A DNA stretch of 64,000 nucleotides from Paralithodes platypus (GCA_032716605.1 CM064580.1:31756728-31820727), one strand, 5' to 3'; shown: positions 30,865 through 43,571, numbered from the stretch's first letter. The notes: generated from the sequence alone by a model not told the origin. Translations and numbers: made by a program.

Positions 30865-32210
30865 CCCCGAACATACACCGCACACACAACATCTCCGAAC
30901 ATACACCGCACACACAACATCCCCGAACATACACCGCACACACAACATCCCCGAACACACACCGCACACACAACATCCCCGAACATACACCGCACACACA
31001 ACACCTCCGAACCTACACCGCACACACAACATCTCCGAACATACACCGCACACACAACATCCCCGAACATACACCGCACACACAACATCCCCGAACATAC
31101 ACCGCACACACAACATCCCCGAACATACACCGCACACACAACATCCCCGAACATACACCGCACACACAACATCTCCGAACATACACCGCACACACAACAT
31201 CTCCGAACATACACCGCATACACAACATCCCCGAACATACACCGCACACACAACATCCCCGAACATACACCGCACACACAACATCTCCGAACATACACCG
31301 CACACACAACATCTCCGAATATACACCGCACACACAACATCCCCGAACATACACCGCACACACAACATCCCCGAACATACACCGCACACACAACATCTCC
31401 AAACATACACCGCACACACAACATCCCCGAACATACACCGCACACACAACATCCCCGAACATACACCGCACACACAACATCTCCGAACATACACCGCACA
31501 CACAACATCCCCGAACATACACCGCACACACACAACATCCCCGAACATACACCGCACACACAACATCTCCGAACATACACCGCACACACAACATCCCCGA
31601 ACATACACCGCACACACAACATCCCCGAACATACACCACACACACAACATCTCCGAACATACACCGCACACACAACATCCCCGAACATACACCGCACACA
31701 CAACATCTCCGAACATACACCGCACACACACAACATCCCCGAACATACACCGCACACACAACATCCCCGAACATACACCGCACACACAACATCCCCGAAC
31801 ATACACCGCACACACAACATCTCCGAACATACACCGCACACACAACATCCCCGAACATACACCGCACACACAACATCTCCGAACATACACCGCACACACA
31901 ACATCCCCGAACATACACCGCACACAACATCCCCGAACATACACCGCACACACAACATCTCCGAACATACACCGCACACACAACATCCCCGAACATACAC
32001 CGCACACACAACATCTCCGAACATACACCGCACACACAACATCCCCGAACATACACCGCACACACAACATCCCCGAACATACACCGCACACACAACATCC
32101 CCGAACATACACCGCACACACAACATCCCCGAACATACACCGCACACACAACATCTCCGAACATATACCGCACACACAACATCCCCGAACATACACCGCA
32201 CACACAACAT
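30865..32210. repeat. 28-bp minisatellite, about 48 units
   Basis: The unit is CGAACATACACCGCACACAC plus AACATCCC. Nearly every unit carries either CCCC or CTCC at one position, forming an irregular two-state pattern. Three units have a CA gained or lost (near 31520, 31730, 31925). The unit lacks stop codons in all six frames. The three long Cys/Val-rich minus frames here are therefore artefacts, not proteins. Confidence 0.97.
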
Positions 32211-32395
32211 CAACATTCTTCAATTAAACATATATGGCATAACAAAACAAAGAAACACGAAATCCCATACTTCATTAAACAACACAACATACACATTGCC
32301 ATCTTACAAGAAACAAAACTCTGCACAACACAAAAAACACATACCTTTCCTTTGGATACCTTTGGATGTGTTCGCCGCTCCTCTAGCGGCACCAA
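32211..32395 (+). pseudogene. LINE LB endonuclease N-terminus
   Basis: After the minisatellite, NILQLNIYGITKQRNT passes with one frameshift to EIPYFIKQHNIHIAILQETK. This is the opening of a Jockey-type APE endonuclease (L-x-x-N-I-x-G-I ... I-A-x-I-Q-E-T-K). The rest is missing. Confidence 0.7.
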
Positions 32396-32571
32396 GGAGC
32401 GCGACGCCCCTCGTTATGGGTGGTGATTTGGTGCAGTAGACTGTTTGAAGCGACAGCTCGCTCCCTTGCGAGGATGGGCTCGTCTGGCACTTTTTGCAGT
32501 TCGACATCTAGGGCTCTCTTGAAGTTGTCTAACGAGATGTCCCTCATGTCTCTTACTCGCCGTGGGAGTAA
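32396..32571 (-). pseudogene. LINE C-terminal fragment
   Basis: The minus strand reads RRVRDMRDISLDNFKRALDV, then ELQKVPDEPILARERA and NSLLHQITTH. That is the usual C-terminal block of CR1/Jockey-superfamily LINEs (LP...R....DNFKR.LD..L...PD.P). It is only about 60 codons long and sits back to back with the LB fragment. Confidence 0.65.
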
Positions 32572-32572
32572 T

Positions 32573-33150
32573 CATCAAAGGAGTACAAAGGAAATCAAGC
32601 AACAATAGATCTTGCGACCTCTCTAGGCTGCTTGTCCTCCAAATCACTGAAGATCAAGTGCCCAAACAGTGGTTTAGAGTAGGTAAGGGAAAATTGGAAA
32701 GGGAACTACTGCCCTGGAAATAATGTCCATGGCAGGATTAGGATGTTAGTAATGGACAGATGGGTTAGTAACAAAACACAGTTATAGGTGATCTTTCATA
32801 TATCTGGGAAAAAGAGAGTAACATCTTAGTAATTTATATACGCAATAATCCTTAATGAATCTTAAGGGGAATAAAATAAAGTTATTGATTTACAAACGCA
32901 GTCAGTCACTGGTTTGAGAAAAGCTATTTGTCTATGCGACGTTTAAAAGAATCAACGGTGCTACAGTCTATAACGTCTCGGGGCAGCACATTCCACAAGT
33001 TGATAACTCGATTGAAGAAGAAATTCTTAGATTCCTGTGAGTTAAAAGATTTACCAATAATTTTGCAACCGTTTCCCTGCGTGTGATTAGATTGGTCGAA
33101 AGTGAAGTACTTACCACAGTTCATATTATCGATGCCTTGTACCAATCTGT
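32573..33150 (-). pseudogene. CR1-like LINE (family CX) 3' end, minus copy
   Basis: Minus-strand frame 33145-32924 reads GIDNMNCGKYFTFDQSNHTQ, then GCKIIGKSF and FFFNRVINLWNVLPRDV. It is followed by a 3' UTR that ends in GATTTCCTTTGTACTCC. The same C-terminus and UTR occur on the plus strand at 38350-38860. It is a 5'-truncated copy. Confidence 0.85.
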
Positions 33151-33631
33151 ATTAAGCACAGTTTACTTTGCAATGTTGTCTTCGCGTAATATTTTCAAAC
33201 TGTATTTCTCTGTTATATTGTTCAAAAGTTGTGATATACTTCATGATGATCTTTTGAGTGCATATAGTCGTGTGGTCATAACTAAATTACAATTATTACG
33301 TGTGAAATCTGCAAGAAGCCAGCAATTTGGACAACTATATAATTTAAATTTTATCTATGTATTTATATTATTTTGTGTTATTTGTTATTGGGGCAGGGGG
33401 TCGATAGGGAATGATTTTAAACAATCATGTAATTGATTGTGATAGATCTCTAAATCATTTGCATAAATCAAAATGATTATCCCTAACATAGATCAAATAT
33501 TGTCTAAATTCGCTCTTTACCCTCACAGAGTAAACAAAAATCACACACACACTCGAAGACTGTCATATAATCCCTGTATCTGTCAATAGCGAAAAACTCT
33601 GAATCATATTGCACCCTGAATGGCACACACT

Positions 33632-33681
<50 letters not shown>

Positions 33682-34490
33682 ACAAGAGGACAGTTGGCTA
33701 CACATCTGTCAATAAGGGACGGTCGGGGTTTGGCCGTTAACGTAGATTCACACGACCCAATTATCAACAACTTTAGATTAACAACTTTATTTGGGCAAAC
33801 TTTTTTGGGTTCTTTCCATATCATAATCGGTAAACAAATTGAAGGTAGGGTTGTGTTAGATGGCTGAACTCTTATGAAACAAGATATGAAACCTCCCAGA
33901 TCAGCTTGACCTATGAAAGTTGCCGGAAAATAGGTTCGTGTGACTCGGCCGTTAAGGGAAGATGGACCGGTGTTTCTGGCACCCCATCTCGCTCGTTTAT
34001 CCCCTATAGTTTACAGATTTCAAGACGTTCAGCCCATTAGTTTGGCGATTTTAAGACCTTTCGCCTAATTTTTTTGTCAATATTAAAACTCTTCGTGCCA
34101 TTTATTTGTCAATTTTTCCTGGCAAGCAATAGCGAGTCTGTAATTTTAGAAGGAATTGGACTTTAGCCGGGACATTTTTCTACCGAAAAATGTACAAATT
34201 TAATTTGAAAGAGAGTCTAGGGGGTGTTTTTTTAAGCTTGATGGAGGTCTAGGGAGGAAGCTAAAAAAATTATAAATACATGACAAAATTGAAAAAAAAC
34301 AAGACCATCTCCCCTTAAGGTACTGGTTCAATAAAGGTATCCACAGGTTGGCATTCTTCTATATTCATCTTCTTTCTTCTTCTCGTCTTTGTCTTCGTCT
34401 TCATCATCATCATCTTCATCATCATCATCTTCATCATCATCATCATCATCATCATCATTATTTTCTTCTTCTCCTTCTGTCTCTCTCTCT
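33151..34490. other. Non-coding DNA with (CA)n and (TCA)n tracts
   Basis: A (CA)n run lies at 33635-33675, and CATCAT/CTTCAT trinucleotides at 34399-34461. The frame at 33504-33824 is driven by the CA run. No gene is supported. Confidence 0.6.
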
Positions 34491-34832
34491 CAGTTCTGTA
34501 GTGCTGTTATTTACAACCTGTCAATTAATAATTCAGTCACTACAAGCTTGCTTGCTTGCTTTTTTTTTTTTTTTTTTTGTTAATGAGACATGTATATACA
34601 GACCATGTGACAATTAAATGAGGAAACTATAATAACACATCTGAATAATGCCAACCTGATTTATAAACACAAATATGAATGTAACCAGACGACGATGCTG
34701 TTGTTTCAGTGGAATAATGGCTCTTTGAGCAGTATGTATCGCCTTACTAGTGGTTGTCCCCTCACAGGATTGGGGGCGCTGCTCAATAAACTCGCCCCTC
34801 GGGGCAAAATAAAATCAAATCTCTCTCTCTTT
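34491..34832 (+). repeat. Unclassified dispersed repeat R1, plus-oriented copy
   Basis: It runs from CAGTTCTGTAGTGCTGTTAT through a T-run and CAGACGACGATGCTGTTGTT to GGGGCGCTGCTCAATAAACT and a TC run. It is the inverted match of 39990-40340. A diverged partial copy is at 40790-40985. A LINE or SINE 3' end is possible; no coding supports either. Confidence 0.8.
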
Positions 34833-35044
34833 TTCTGATCATGTATATATATATTTGCCTTATCCTCTTGTGTTTGTTTCTCCCAATAATGTGTGTTTTT
34901 TTACCCCTAATTTATCCTCCACCTTTCCATTTCTTCTTAATTTTCATTATTAATTCCCTCTCTCTTGAAATTCTACCTCTTCTTTTCTTGATCTGCTCCC
35001 TCTTTCTTTCCCTCCTGCTCTTTCTCGTTTCTTGCCCTCAAGCA

Positions 35045-35256
35045 TTTCCTTCCTACATTTACTATCCCATTACTGTTTTAATAGTTATATTTCATGTATT
35101 TCCTTCCTACATTTACTATCCCATTACTGTTTTAATAGTTATATTTCATGTATTTCCTTCCTACATTTACTATCCCATTACTGTTTTAATAGTTATATTT
35201 CATGTATTTCCTTCCTACATTTACTATCCCATTACTGTTTTAATAGTTATATTTCA
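35045..35256. repeat. 54-bp tandem repeat, 4 copies
   Basis: The unit, starting TTTCCTTCCTACATTTACTA, repeats four times almost without change. Since 54 is a multiple of 3, it keeps a frame open and creates the spurious FPSYIYYPITVLIV repeats. Confidence 0.95.
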
Positions 35257-35651
35257 TTCATATATTTCGTTTATCATTGACATAACGAATGCAAATGCAA
35301 AATACAAATACTAATTGTAGTACTTATTTTAAAACTATACTACAGGATTGGAATAATTCGACAGTTGTTTAGAATGTTGGTGTTATATTTATACACATTT
35401 CTTACCCTCGCAATGTCTGTTTCTCTGCCCAGGTCAGGATACGTTCAAACTATGGTTGGACCTACGGCCGTCAGCATAATTTATATATTAGATTTATTAC
35501 ATATCTGTACGGACGCTATTCAGAGTTTGACCTATTTCGACTCCGGTCACAAGTAACAACATCACGGTTACTTATTAGTGGTTCATGGAAAATGCATCAT
35601 AACAAGAATACCGAATATAAATAATCTCAATAATTTCACACATTGACTGGT

Positions 35652-35667
35652 TCTCTCTCTCTCTCTC

Positions 35668-35744
<77 letters not shown>
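35652..35744. repeat. (TC)n microsatellite
   Basis: It directly precedes the CR1-like LINE at 35.8 kb. Confidence 0.95.
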
Positions 35745-35746
<2 letters not shown>

Positions 35747-35829
35747 TCAGGCAGGGTAGTATAAGTCAAATACGAACTGAAAATTCAGACAATGCGCAGT
35801 CAGCAACATCCAACTCTAATACTCTTAAG

Positions 35830-36567
35830 GTGTTCTATGTAAATGGTCGTAGCATACGCAATACATTTTGAGATCTAGAGGAAATCGTGCTTACAGAACA
35901 TTATGATATAATCGGCATTGCAGAAAATTGGTTAAATACGGACGACAGTGATTTTTTAGCCGAATATACGCTTCCTGGTTATACAATGTTTGAGAAAAGT
36001 CGGATCAATAGAAATGGAGGAGGAGTTCTGTTTTTTATAAAGGAAAGTGTTTATCCCGTCTTAATGTCAAAACCTCGAATTGCGAATATAGACATATCTT
36101 ACGTACTATTAAATAATAACCGAGGAACTAAAATAACACTAGCTTTATTATACAGACCCCCAGCTCAATCAGTGCAAACTGACAGTGAAGTTTATGAACA
36201 AATTGCAGAAATAACTAACATACAAGATACCGCAATTCTTGGCGATTTAAACTTACCCGTGACTAAATTGGGTGATATTCTTACTTCACACTCTGGACAC
36301 GACCTCTATGCTAACTTCCAAGAAAGTTCATAATTTGTACAATCTCCGACCCGTGGTATTAATGTGCTTGATCTTGTACTCGCAACAAAAGAAGACTTGG
36401 TAGAGAGTTTATATGTTGGTGATGAATTTAGTAACAGCGGCCATCGTACGATAACTTTCAATTTAAAGTTTAATAGTAACAAACCAAATAGCAGCATTGA
36501 GAATGTCCCTTATTTCAAGAAAGCACATTTTCATAAACTTAAATCAATGTTTAAAGAAACTGACTAA
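35830..36567 (+). pseudogene. CX endonuclease
   Basis: Reads FYVNGRSIRNTF, stop, DLEEIVLTEHYDIIGIAENW (ETW-type block, here ENW), RNGGGVLFFIKESV, TAILGDLNLP (GD-N block, Phe replaced by Leu) and SGHRTITF (SDH block replaced by SGH). The frame has stops at about 35868 and 36331. Altered catalytic residues and stops show it is inactive. Confidence 0.8.
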
Positions 36568-36599
36568 AGCTTTCTGACTAACAATAACAATAACAACAT

Positions 36600-38600
36600 A
36601 AATACATCTTGGGAGTGTTTCACAACCACTTACCTTAAGGCAGTGCAAGACTGCACACCATCGAAAATACGACGTACAGGCCATAATGATAAGCCCAAAT
36701 GGTGGAATAAAGATATTTCAGACTGCCTGCTTGCTAAAAAGTTTGCTAATGATAGATTAAAATCCTCACAAAATTACGAAGAACGGGTGAAATTTGTAGA
36801 ACTACGACGCAAAGCCAAAAAGTGAATTAAGCAAAGTAAAAAGACCCTGGAGTTACATGTTGCGAATCAAAGTAAAACAAACCCGAAAGAATTCTATAGT
36901 TATATCAGAAAGAAAAAAGTAGTTACTTCAACTGTTGGACCGATAGTCGATGAAAATGGAGAATACACCAAAGACGAAGTACAAATGAGTAATGTCCTCA
37001 ATACCTTCTTTGCATCAGTTTTTACAACAGAAGACCTCATTGATATCCCTACACCATCGCCGATTCAGATTGATAATTCAGATGCTCTAAGCAATATTAC
37101 CGTTACAGAGAGAGAAGTATTGCATTGTTTAGATAAACTCAAGGTAAATAAAACGCCTGGACCTGATACAATCTCACCTAGAGTTCTAAAGGAAACTAAA
37201 GATGAGCTCTCTAAACCACTGACATTGCTATTCAATAAATCCTTGAAGTCTGATCAGTGGAAGCTAGCCAATGTAACACCGATATTCAAAAAAGGCAGCA
37301 AATCCCAACTCAGCAACTTTCGTCCAATTAGCTTAACCTCAGCTGTATGGAAAATGCTAGAAACACTCATAAGAGACAGGTCGTAAATCAGTTAGAGGCA
37401 AATAACATACTTAAAGATACTCAACACGGCTTTCGGCTTTCGTAACAAACTCTCCTGCTTAACAAATCTCTTAGACTTCTTTCACGATATACTCAACCTC
37501 TATGATGAGAGTAATGCTGTAGATATTATATACCTTGATTTTCAAAAGGCCTTTGACAAAGTTCCCCACAAACGTTTACTGCTAAAACTAAAAGCGCATG
37601 GAATACAAGACGGTGTGTTGAAATGGATAGAAAATTGGCTCAGCAACAGAAAGCAAAGAGTAGTAATAAACGGTAAGGCATCTAAATGGACCAATGTATG
37701 TAGCGGGGTACCCCCAGGAATCGGTACTAGGTCCAATGCTCTTTCTAATTTACATTAACGACATAGATGAGGGTCTCACCTGTACAATCTCAAAGTTTGC
37801 TGACGATACAAAAATTGCAAATAGCGTACTCTCAAAAGAACAAATTGACGATATGCAACACAATCTAGATAAGTTGTCATGTTGGGCCCAAATTTGGCAA
37901 GTGAGTTTCAATGCTGATAAATGTAAAGTACTACATATCGGATACCTAAATGAGAAAGCAAACTAATCGATGAATGGCACTGAGCTTAAGAATGTAGACA
38001 GAGAAACCGATCTGATAGTAACAATATCGAGTAACCTAAAACCGAGTCAACAATGTTCAGAAGTTGTTAAGAAAGCAAACAAAATAATTGGCTTTATAGG
38101 CAGGTCATTTGAGCATAAATCAAAAGAAGTTATCCTAACTCTTTACAATACCTTAGTCCGCCCTCTTCTGGAATACTGCATTCAATCCTGGTGCCCTTAT
38201 TACCAAAAAGATATAGACAAGCTAGAACGAGTTCAACGTAGAGTTACCAAAATTATACCAAGCCTAAAGAACAAACCATATGAGGAGCGTCTTAGAGAAT
38301 TAAATCTATTTCCTTTAACTCAACGCAGATTAAGGGGCAACTTAATTTAAGTGTTCAAAATCATCAAAGGCATCGACAATATGAACTGTAGTAAGTACTT
38401 CACAATCAACCAATCTAATTATACGCGGGGAAACGGTTGCAAATTTATTGGTAAAACTTTTAACTCTCACTAATCTAAGAATTTCTTCTTCAATCGAGTC
38501 GTCAACTTGTGGAATGGGCTTCCCCGAGACGAGACGTTATAGACTGCAGCACCGTTGATTCTTTTAAACTTCGCCTAGACAAATATCTTGCATCACAAAC
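36600..38600 (+). pseudogene. CX reverse transcriptase and C-terminus
   Basis: Blocks in order: NKTPGPDTISPRVLKE, WKLANVTPIFKKGSKSQLSN, FRPISLTSAVWKMLE, IIYLDFQKAFDKVPHKRLLL (motif A), CSGV-P-P with a frameshift at about 37710 before SVLGPMLFLIYIND (motif B), SKFADDTKIANS (FADD box near 37795), then VRPLLEYCIQSWCPYYQKDI and the NNFFFNRV-type C-terminus. At least four frame breaks are visible. Confidence 0.85.
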
Positions 38601-38864
38601 CCGCGACTGACTGCGTTTGTAAATGAATAACTTTATTTTATCCCCCCCTCAGTTACTAACCGATCTGTCCCCTACTAACTTCCTAATCCTGCCATGGACA
38701 TTAGTTCCAGTGCAGTATTTCCCTTTCCAATGTTCCCTTACCCCCTCTAAACCACTGTTTGGACACTTGATCCTCAGTGTTTTGGAGGACAAGCAACCTA
38801 GAAGGGTCACTAGATCTGTTGTTGCTTGATTTCCTTTGTACTCCTTTGTACTCTATCTCTCTCT

Positions 38865-38866
<2 letters not shown>

Positions 38867-38926
<60 letters not shown>

Positions 38927-38936
38927 TGTATATATA
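38867..38936. repeat. (TA)n microsatellite
   Basis: An AT run with short interruptions at the 3' border of the LINE. Confidence 0.95.
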
Positions 38937-39984
38937 TATACTGTATAATGTATATATATCCCAGTGAAGTATATGTATCTAAGTGGAGCATATGACTGTA
39001 TCCTATTGGTGCGTGTATGCCTTAGGGCTGTTCTGTATGTATATGCTCGAAATCCTCATCCAAGGGGGTCGACTTTCACCATCAAAAACAGTAAATGACT
39101 CATAAGGGATATGGTAACTAATTGGCCAAGATTATCATATCAAAAATAGCATATCCATATCCAAATATTTCTTGTAGATTACTGTATACCTGTAGCTAAA
39201 GTGTCTCAGTGATGTAACTGAATGTGACACCATTGTGACCCATGAAGTATTAATGTAGTGCAATATACTGGTACGTGTAAGGTATACTGTATATGTGCCA
39301 TAGTTAAGAAATTGTGTCATTGTCAAGTGGCATTTAGCGTATGTGTCTAAGATACGATATCCAAACTGTATGCATAGCCCAGTATGTATAAATTACTGCA
39401 TTATTTATTTGTCTATAATTATCTGTCCTGGAGGATCATAATGCCGTGTACAGTGCGTGCCCTGTACTGTATTGCCTACTGTATGTTGCAATGTATTATG
39501 TACTGTATATTAACTCTTTCAGTACGGTTCCACTAAATATTATTTATAGTCTGGCTATCATTACACGAGTTTACTGTTTAGGAATGATTTATGATACTCA
39601 ACGAATTAATAGAGAGATGATACATCTCTTGGATTGATTGCCGTCTTTCCTAAGGTGCATAGCATCGTCCTGTAATAACTAGAATATATGGAATAATGGC
39701 GTCACCCGTACTGAAGTGGTTAATTGCATCATATAATACAATATACCACATAAGATACATGTAATAAAGCAAGCATAATATAAACTTAGCAAGTTTCTCA
39801 AATATTACACAAAATTACGCTGTCTAATTATTTCAATGAGACAAACATAAAAATAAGTAGCTGTGCGCACCATGGGTTTAGATTGCTATGCATATGATCA
39901 ATACAGACAATACAGATTCTTGAGATGGTTACAAAATACCTGCATTCACAAGAAAACGTAAAAACAACTTGCACTGTGTTTGTC
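38937..39984. other. AT-rich non-coding DNA
   Basis: Many imperfect ATACTGTA motifs are present. No frame shows a domain. I see no gene. Confidence 0.5.
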
Positions 39985-39989
39985 AAGGA

Positions 39990-40340
39990 GAGAGAGAGAG
40001 AGAGATTTATTTTTTGTATTTTGCCCCGAGGGGCGAGTTTATTGAGCAGCGCCCCCCATCCTGTGAGGGGACAACCACTAGTAAGGCGATACATACTGCT
40101 CAAAGAGCCATTATTCCACTGAAACAACAGCATCGTCGTCTGGTTACATTCATATTTGTGTTTATAAATCAGGTTGGCATTATTCAGATGTGTTATTATA
40201 GTTTCCTCATTTAATTGTCACATGGTCTGTATATACGTATCTCATTAAAAAAAAAAAAAAAAAAAAAAACAAGCAAGCAAGCAAGCTTGTAGTGACTGAA
40301 TTATTAATTGACAGGTTGTAAATAATAGCACTACAGAACT
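39990..40340 (-). repeat. Unclassified dispersed repeat R1, minus-oriented copy
   Basis: It begins with a GA run, then GGGGCGAGTTTATTGAGCAG. It continues as the reverse complement of 34491-34832, including the A-run and GCAAGCAAGCAAGC. The two copies form an inverted pair 5.2 kb apart. Confidence 0.8.
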
Positions 40341-40344
40341 AGTG

Positions 40345-41290
40345 CAATCGTATGAGGAGACTATTCATATTTTCATTACATCAATGGTTATTGAGATCAT
40401 AGTTAGCTGAATACAATTATTACAAAAATAGGCAATGGTATAAATCAACATAATACATAATTTAATACAGGCGGACATAATCATGATCCGGTTCGTTGTG
40501 CACTGGGAGCTAAGGTGTCTTGAGATCGCCTCGTACCTATACACAACGAACGTATTATAGTCTGCATGGTTGGTATCTAATTGAATATAATTAGTGGGTA
40601 TTTCAAGAATGTCAGGGGGTAAGGAAATGTGATTTGTATATTAGAAGACTGTGATTAACGAGACGTGTAACATGTGGAGGGAGGTGGTAGAAAGAGAGGG
40701 ATCTCGTTGGGGTGGAAGTTTCGCTCCCAGGAATTTTCGTTCCTGTGGTATTTCAATAATAATAATAAAATAATAATAATAATAATAAGGGGACAACCAC
40801 TGGTAAGGCAATACATACTGCTCAAAAAGCGATTATTCTACTATAACAACAGTATCGTCGTCTGGTGTTATTATAGTTTCCTCATTTGATTGCCACATGT
40901 ACTGTATATACGTGCTCATGAAAACAAATAAATAAATATGTGACTGAATTATTAAATGACAGGTAAATAATAGCACTACAAAACGAGTGCAATCATATGA
41001 GGAGACCATTCATGTTTTCTTACATCAATGGTTATTGAGATCATAGTTAGCTGAATACAATTATTACATACATGATGTGACTAATATTTCGAACTACATA
41101 AATTATTATGCAATAATAGTACGACAAATATATTACAATCATATGAGGGACACTTCACATTCTTCATTACATCAACGGTTATTGAGGTCATAGTTAGCTG
41201 AATACAAGAGTCACATACATAATGTGACTAATATTACCAACTACCGAAGTTATAATGGAATTATAGTAATACAAATCTCTCTTCTCAGAG
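40345..41290. repeat. Three diverged copies of a R1-linked module
   Basis: ATCAATGGTTATTGAGATCA with TAGTTAGCTGAATACAA occurs near 40380, 41020 and 41165 (the last diverged). Before the second lies a diverged R1 part (40790-40985). This suggests partial tandem duplication of one larger repeat. Confidence 0.65.
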
Positions 41291-41659
41291 AGAGAGAGAG
41301 AGAGAGCAGTGACTAGGTAAAGTAAAGAGGGGCTGGGGTTGGCTCACGGATGACAGCTAAAGGCAGATGTACACAAAAGATGTTTCTGGCAACTTTTGAT
41401 CCACCACTATGTTCTGGCAGCATCTAGAGATGATTTTGCTCTGGAATCGGCAATTAGACTGAAGGTAGATTGTGATAGGTGACATAATTCGTATAAAACT
41501 ATATATCAGAAGCTACCAGAAGAAAGAGAGAGAGAGAGTTACTAAGAGTTACAAGGACTATTTAGTATCTCAAATACCTTTCGGTCCATTCCGGGGAGAT
41601 TCTAGAAATGGAAGGAAAAATATTGTTTAGTGCACTACACTCATTGCTCTAGTGAAGAC

Positions 41660-41905
41660 CTGTTAGCAACATCTGAGGGAAAGTTTGTTCCAGGTAGAAC
41701 AGATCATATGGTATGTGTAAAAGTTTCTATAAATACTAGTGCTGAACTTTTTTAATTCTAACTTCCAGCCATAGCTATGTGTTGTATTCACATGGAGGCT
41801 AAACATTTGGCTACAATCCACATTGTCAAACCCATTAAGTATTGAGATGACGGGTCTGGACAAGATATGCCAAATATATTCAACCACCTGCTCCAGTCTA
41901 CACAT
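41660..41905 (-). pseudogene. CR1-like LINE C-terminal fragment
   Basis: The minus strand reads SILNGFDNVDCSQMFSLHVN, then WKLELKKFSTSIYRNFYTYH and STWNKLS. This matches the CR1 C-terminal block (GFDNVD...F.L......LK..........F..R....WN.LP). It is an isolated, old fragment. Confidence 0.65.
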
Positions 41906-42183
41906 AACACCTCAGACCAAATCTGCCGCATTTCTTCCATAAGAAGTCAGGAACCACAGCCCGGGCCCTCCAGGACCCAGGACCACCATCAACATCAAGT
42001 CAGAAAATGGGACTCAACCAAACCAGAATACGCGCCCCCAGGAACAGCTCTCATAGAAAATGAAGAGCATGGGATTTCCAGGAATTCTAGGGAGATTTCT
42101 TACAGCCCCCAAAACCAAACAGTGACAATTCATGACACACCCGAGTGTATGCAAATTAACTTAATGTTCCCCAGGGATCAGTT

Positions 42184-43086
42184 TTGGCCCCAACTCTGTT
42201 CCTCATTCATATCAATGATCTCATATCTACCACTCATAATCCAATACATTCCTACGCAGATGACTCAACACTCCACAGTTCCTTCACATTTACCAATTCT
42301 TTCACCCAACCCGATCTTATAAATTCAAAAATAAACACTGCAATTTCTCTGAACCAGGACCTTTCTAGAATTAATGAATGGGGACAAAATAATCTAGTTT
42401 CCTTTAATGCACAGAAAACCAAGTACATTCAATTTTCTAACCGACAGAATCTCACTGACTCCCATATATTTTTTAATGATGTAAATATTCCCACTTCCCC
42501 TAGTATTGACATTCTCGGTGTAACATTAACTACTAACTTGAGCTGGACACATTATGTTAGAAGCATTGCTAAGAATGCCTCTAAAAAACTGGGACTCCTG
42601 TACAGAGTTCGAGAATTCTTCACTGACGAGCAGTTGGCCGTAATATATAAAAGTCATGTGCGTTCTCAGATGTTTTACTGTTCACCTCTGTGGGGTGGAA
42701 GTGGAGTGGTTGCATTGAGGCAGTTGGACAAAATTCAAAATAAAGCTATTAGATTAATCAATAACCCTGCAATCACACAGGACCTTCCTACATTATCCAT
42801 ACGAAGAAACGTTGCATCCCTTGCATTATTCTACAGATATTTTCATAGCAATTGTTCCGAGGAACTTGCTTCAATTGTGCCGCCTCTCCGCATCTTTCCC
42901 CGTAGAACTAGGGCAGTGAGAGCGCCCATGAATTTACACTTTCTCCTCCACAATGCAGAACTTCTGCTTATCAGAATTCATTTATCCCCAGAGCTACTAC
43001 TCTTTGGAATTCACTTCCCTCGAATTGCTTTCCACAAACTTACAATCTACAAATGTTTAAATCCAGTTGTTACAAACATTTTATGA
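42184..43086 (+). pseudogene. LA-like reverse transcriptase C-terminal half
   Basis: The 300-codon open frame reads PTLFLIHINDLI, IHSYADDSTLH (YADD box), NNLVSFNAQKTKYIQFSNR, DILGVTLTTNLSW (motif E), then KLGLLYRVREFF and RQLDKIQNKAIRLIN. Upstream, NVPQGSVL of motif B lies in another frame at 42165. The C-terminal part after about codon 240 is shifted (HLSPELLLFGIHFPR). It is the best-preserved RT half of this family here. Confidence 0.85.
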
Positions 43087-43155
43087 ATGGAGGATGCCTT
43101 TAGGCACATGGACCTTTTTGTTTTATCTGTGTTTTTCCTTCCTCCGTGCATTGTC

Positions 43156-43159
<4 letters not shown>

Positions 43160-43198
<39 letters not shown>
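43160..43198 (+). repeat. Poly(A) tail
   Basis: 39 consecutive A residues directly after the LINE 3' UTR. Confidence 0.95.
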
Positions 43199-43199
<1 letters not shown>

Positions 43200-43571
43200 A
43201 GTGCCCTCCAGTAGAGTACCAAACTAATTATGAAGAGAGTAATAGCAAGTAAACAAGCCCTTCTAGATTTAAAGTATCCCCTCAGTACTATATTATGAAG
43301 AAAACCCCAACTCTAACCAAACCCCCCAAATTAACATCTCACTCCCAAATAACCATCTGGGCAAATAAGAAGACCAAAACTACCCTCGAACAAGTCACAC
43401 AGACAAACAAATATTAGTGCAACTCTTTCCATCCCTAAACTCAAAATCAGGGTATCACACACACCCCTATTACCCCGAGATCAAAGCCCCCTGATGCCGA
43501 CCAAAAAGAAGTTACTACCTGCACTGAACAAGGTTAAATGAAGCAATCAACCAACTGGCTTAATTCCAATC
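43199..43571. other. Non-coding DNA
   Basis: A-rich and CCCC-containing sequence with no recognisable features. Confidence 0.5.

Larger units (their letters stand above)
30466..32395 (+). mobile_element. 5' part of a second LINE (family LB) with minisatellite
   Basis: Starting just after the LA 3' end, the plus strand has a 2A-like motif, a Pro/Thr/His-rich ORF1-like stretch, the 28-bp minisatellite, and then an endonuclease start at 32211-32330. It breaks off near 32395 against a minus-strand LINE end. LINE identity rests on the endonuclease start (one frameshift needed) and the 2A-like position. Confidence 0.65.
35800..38866 (+). mobile_element. CR1-like LINE (family CX), endonuclease to 3' end
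   Basis: The plus-strand copy spans endonuclease, RT, C-terminus and 3' UTR. It ends in GATTTCCTTTGTACTCC repeated units before a (TA)n tract. The 3' end is shared with the minus copy at 32573-33150 and, with a minisatellite inside, at 57085-57835. ORF1 is absent. Confidence 0.85.
42160..43198 (+). mobile_element. LINE LA-like copy, 5'-truncated, with poly(A) tail
   Basis: It covers RT from motif B to the C-terminus. A 3' UTR ends in a 39-base A run at 43160-43198. Sequence left of about 42160 is a different, unrecognised frame. The A tail distinguishes it from the CR1-type tails elsewhere in the window. Confidence 0.8.

Noticed and set aside
30865..32210. CRISPR-like array
   Set aside because: Units are contiguous without spacers, in a eukaryotic repeat context.
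30823..32223. Three overlapping Cys/Val-rich proteins of about 400-466 codons
   Set aside because: They are the same 28-bp minisatellite read in three frames; the unit has no stop codon in any frame.
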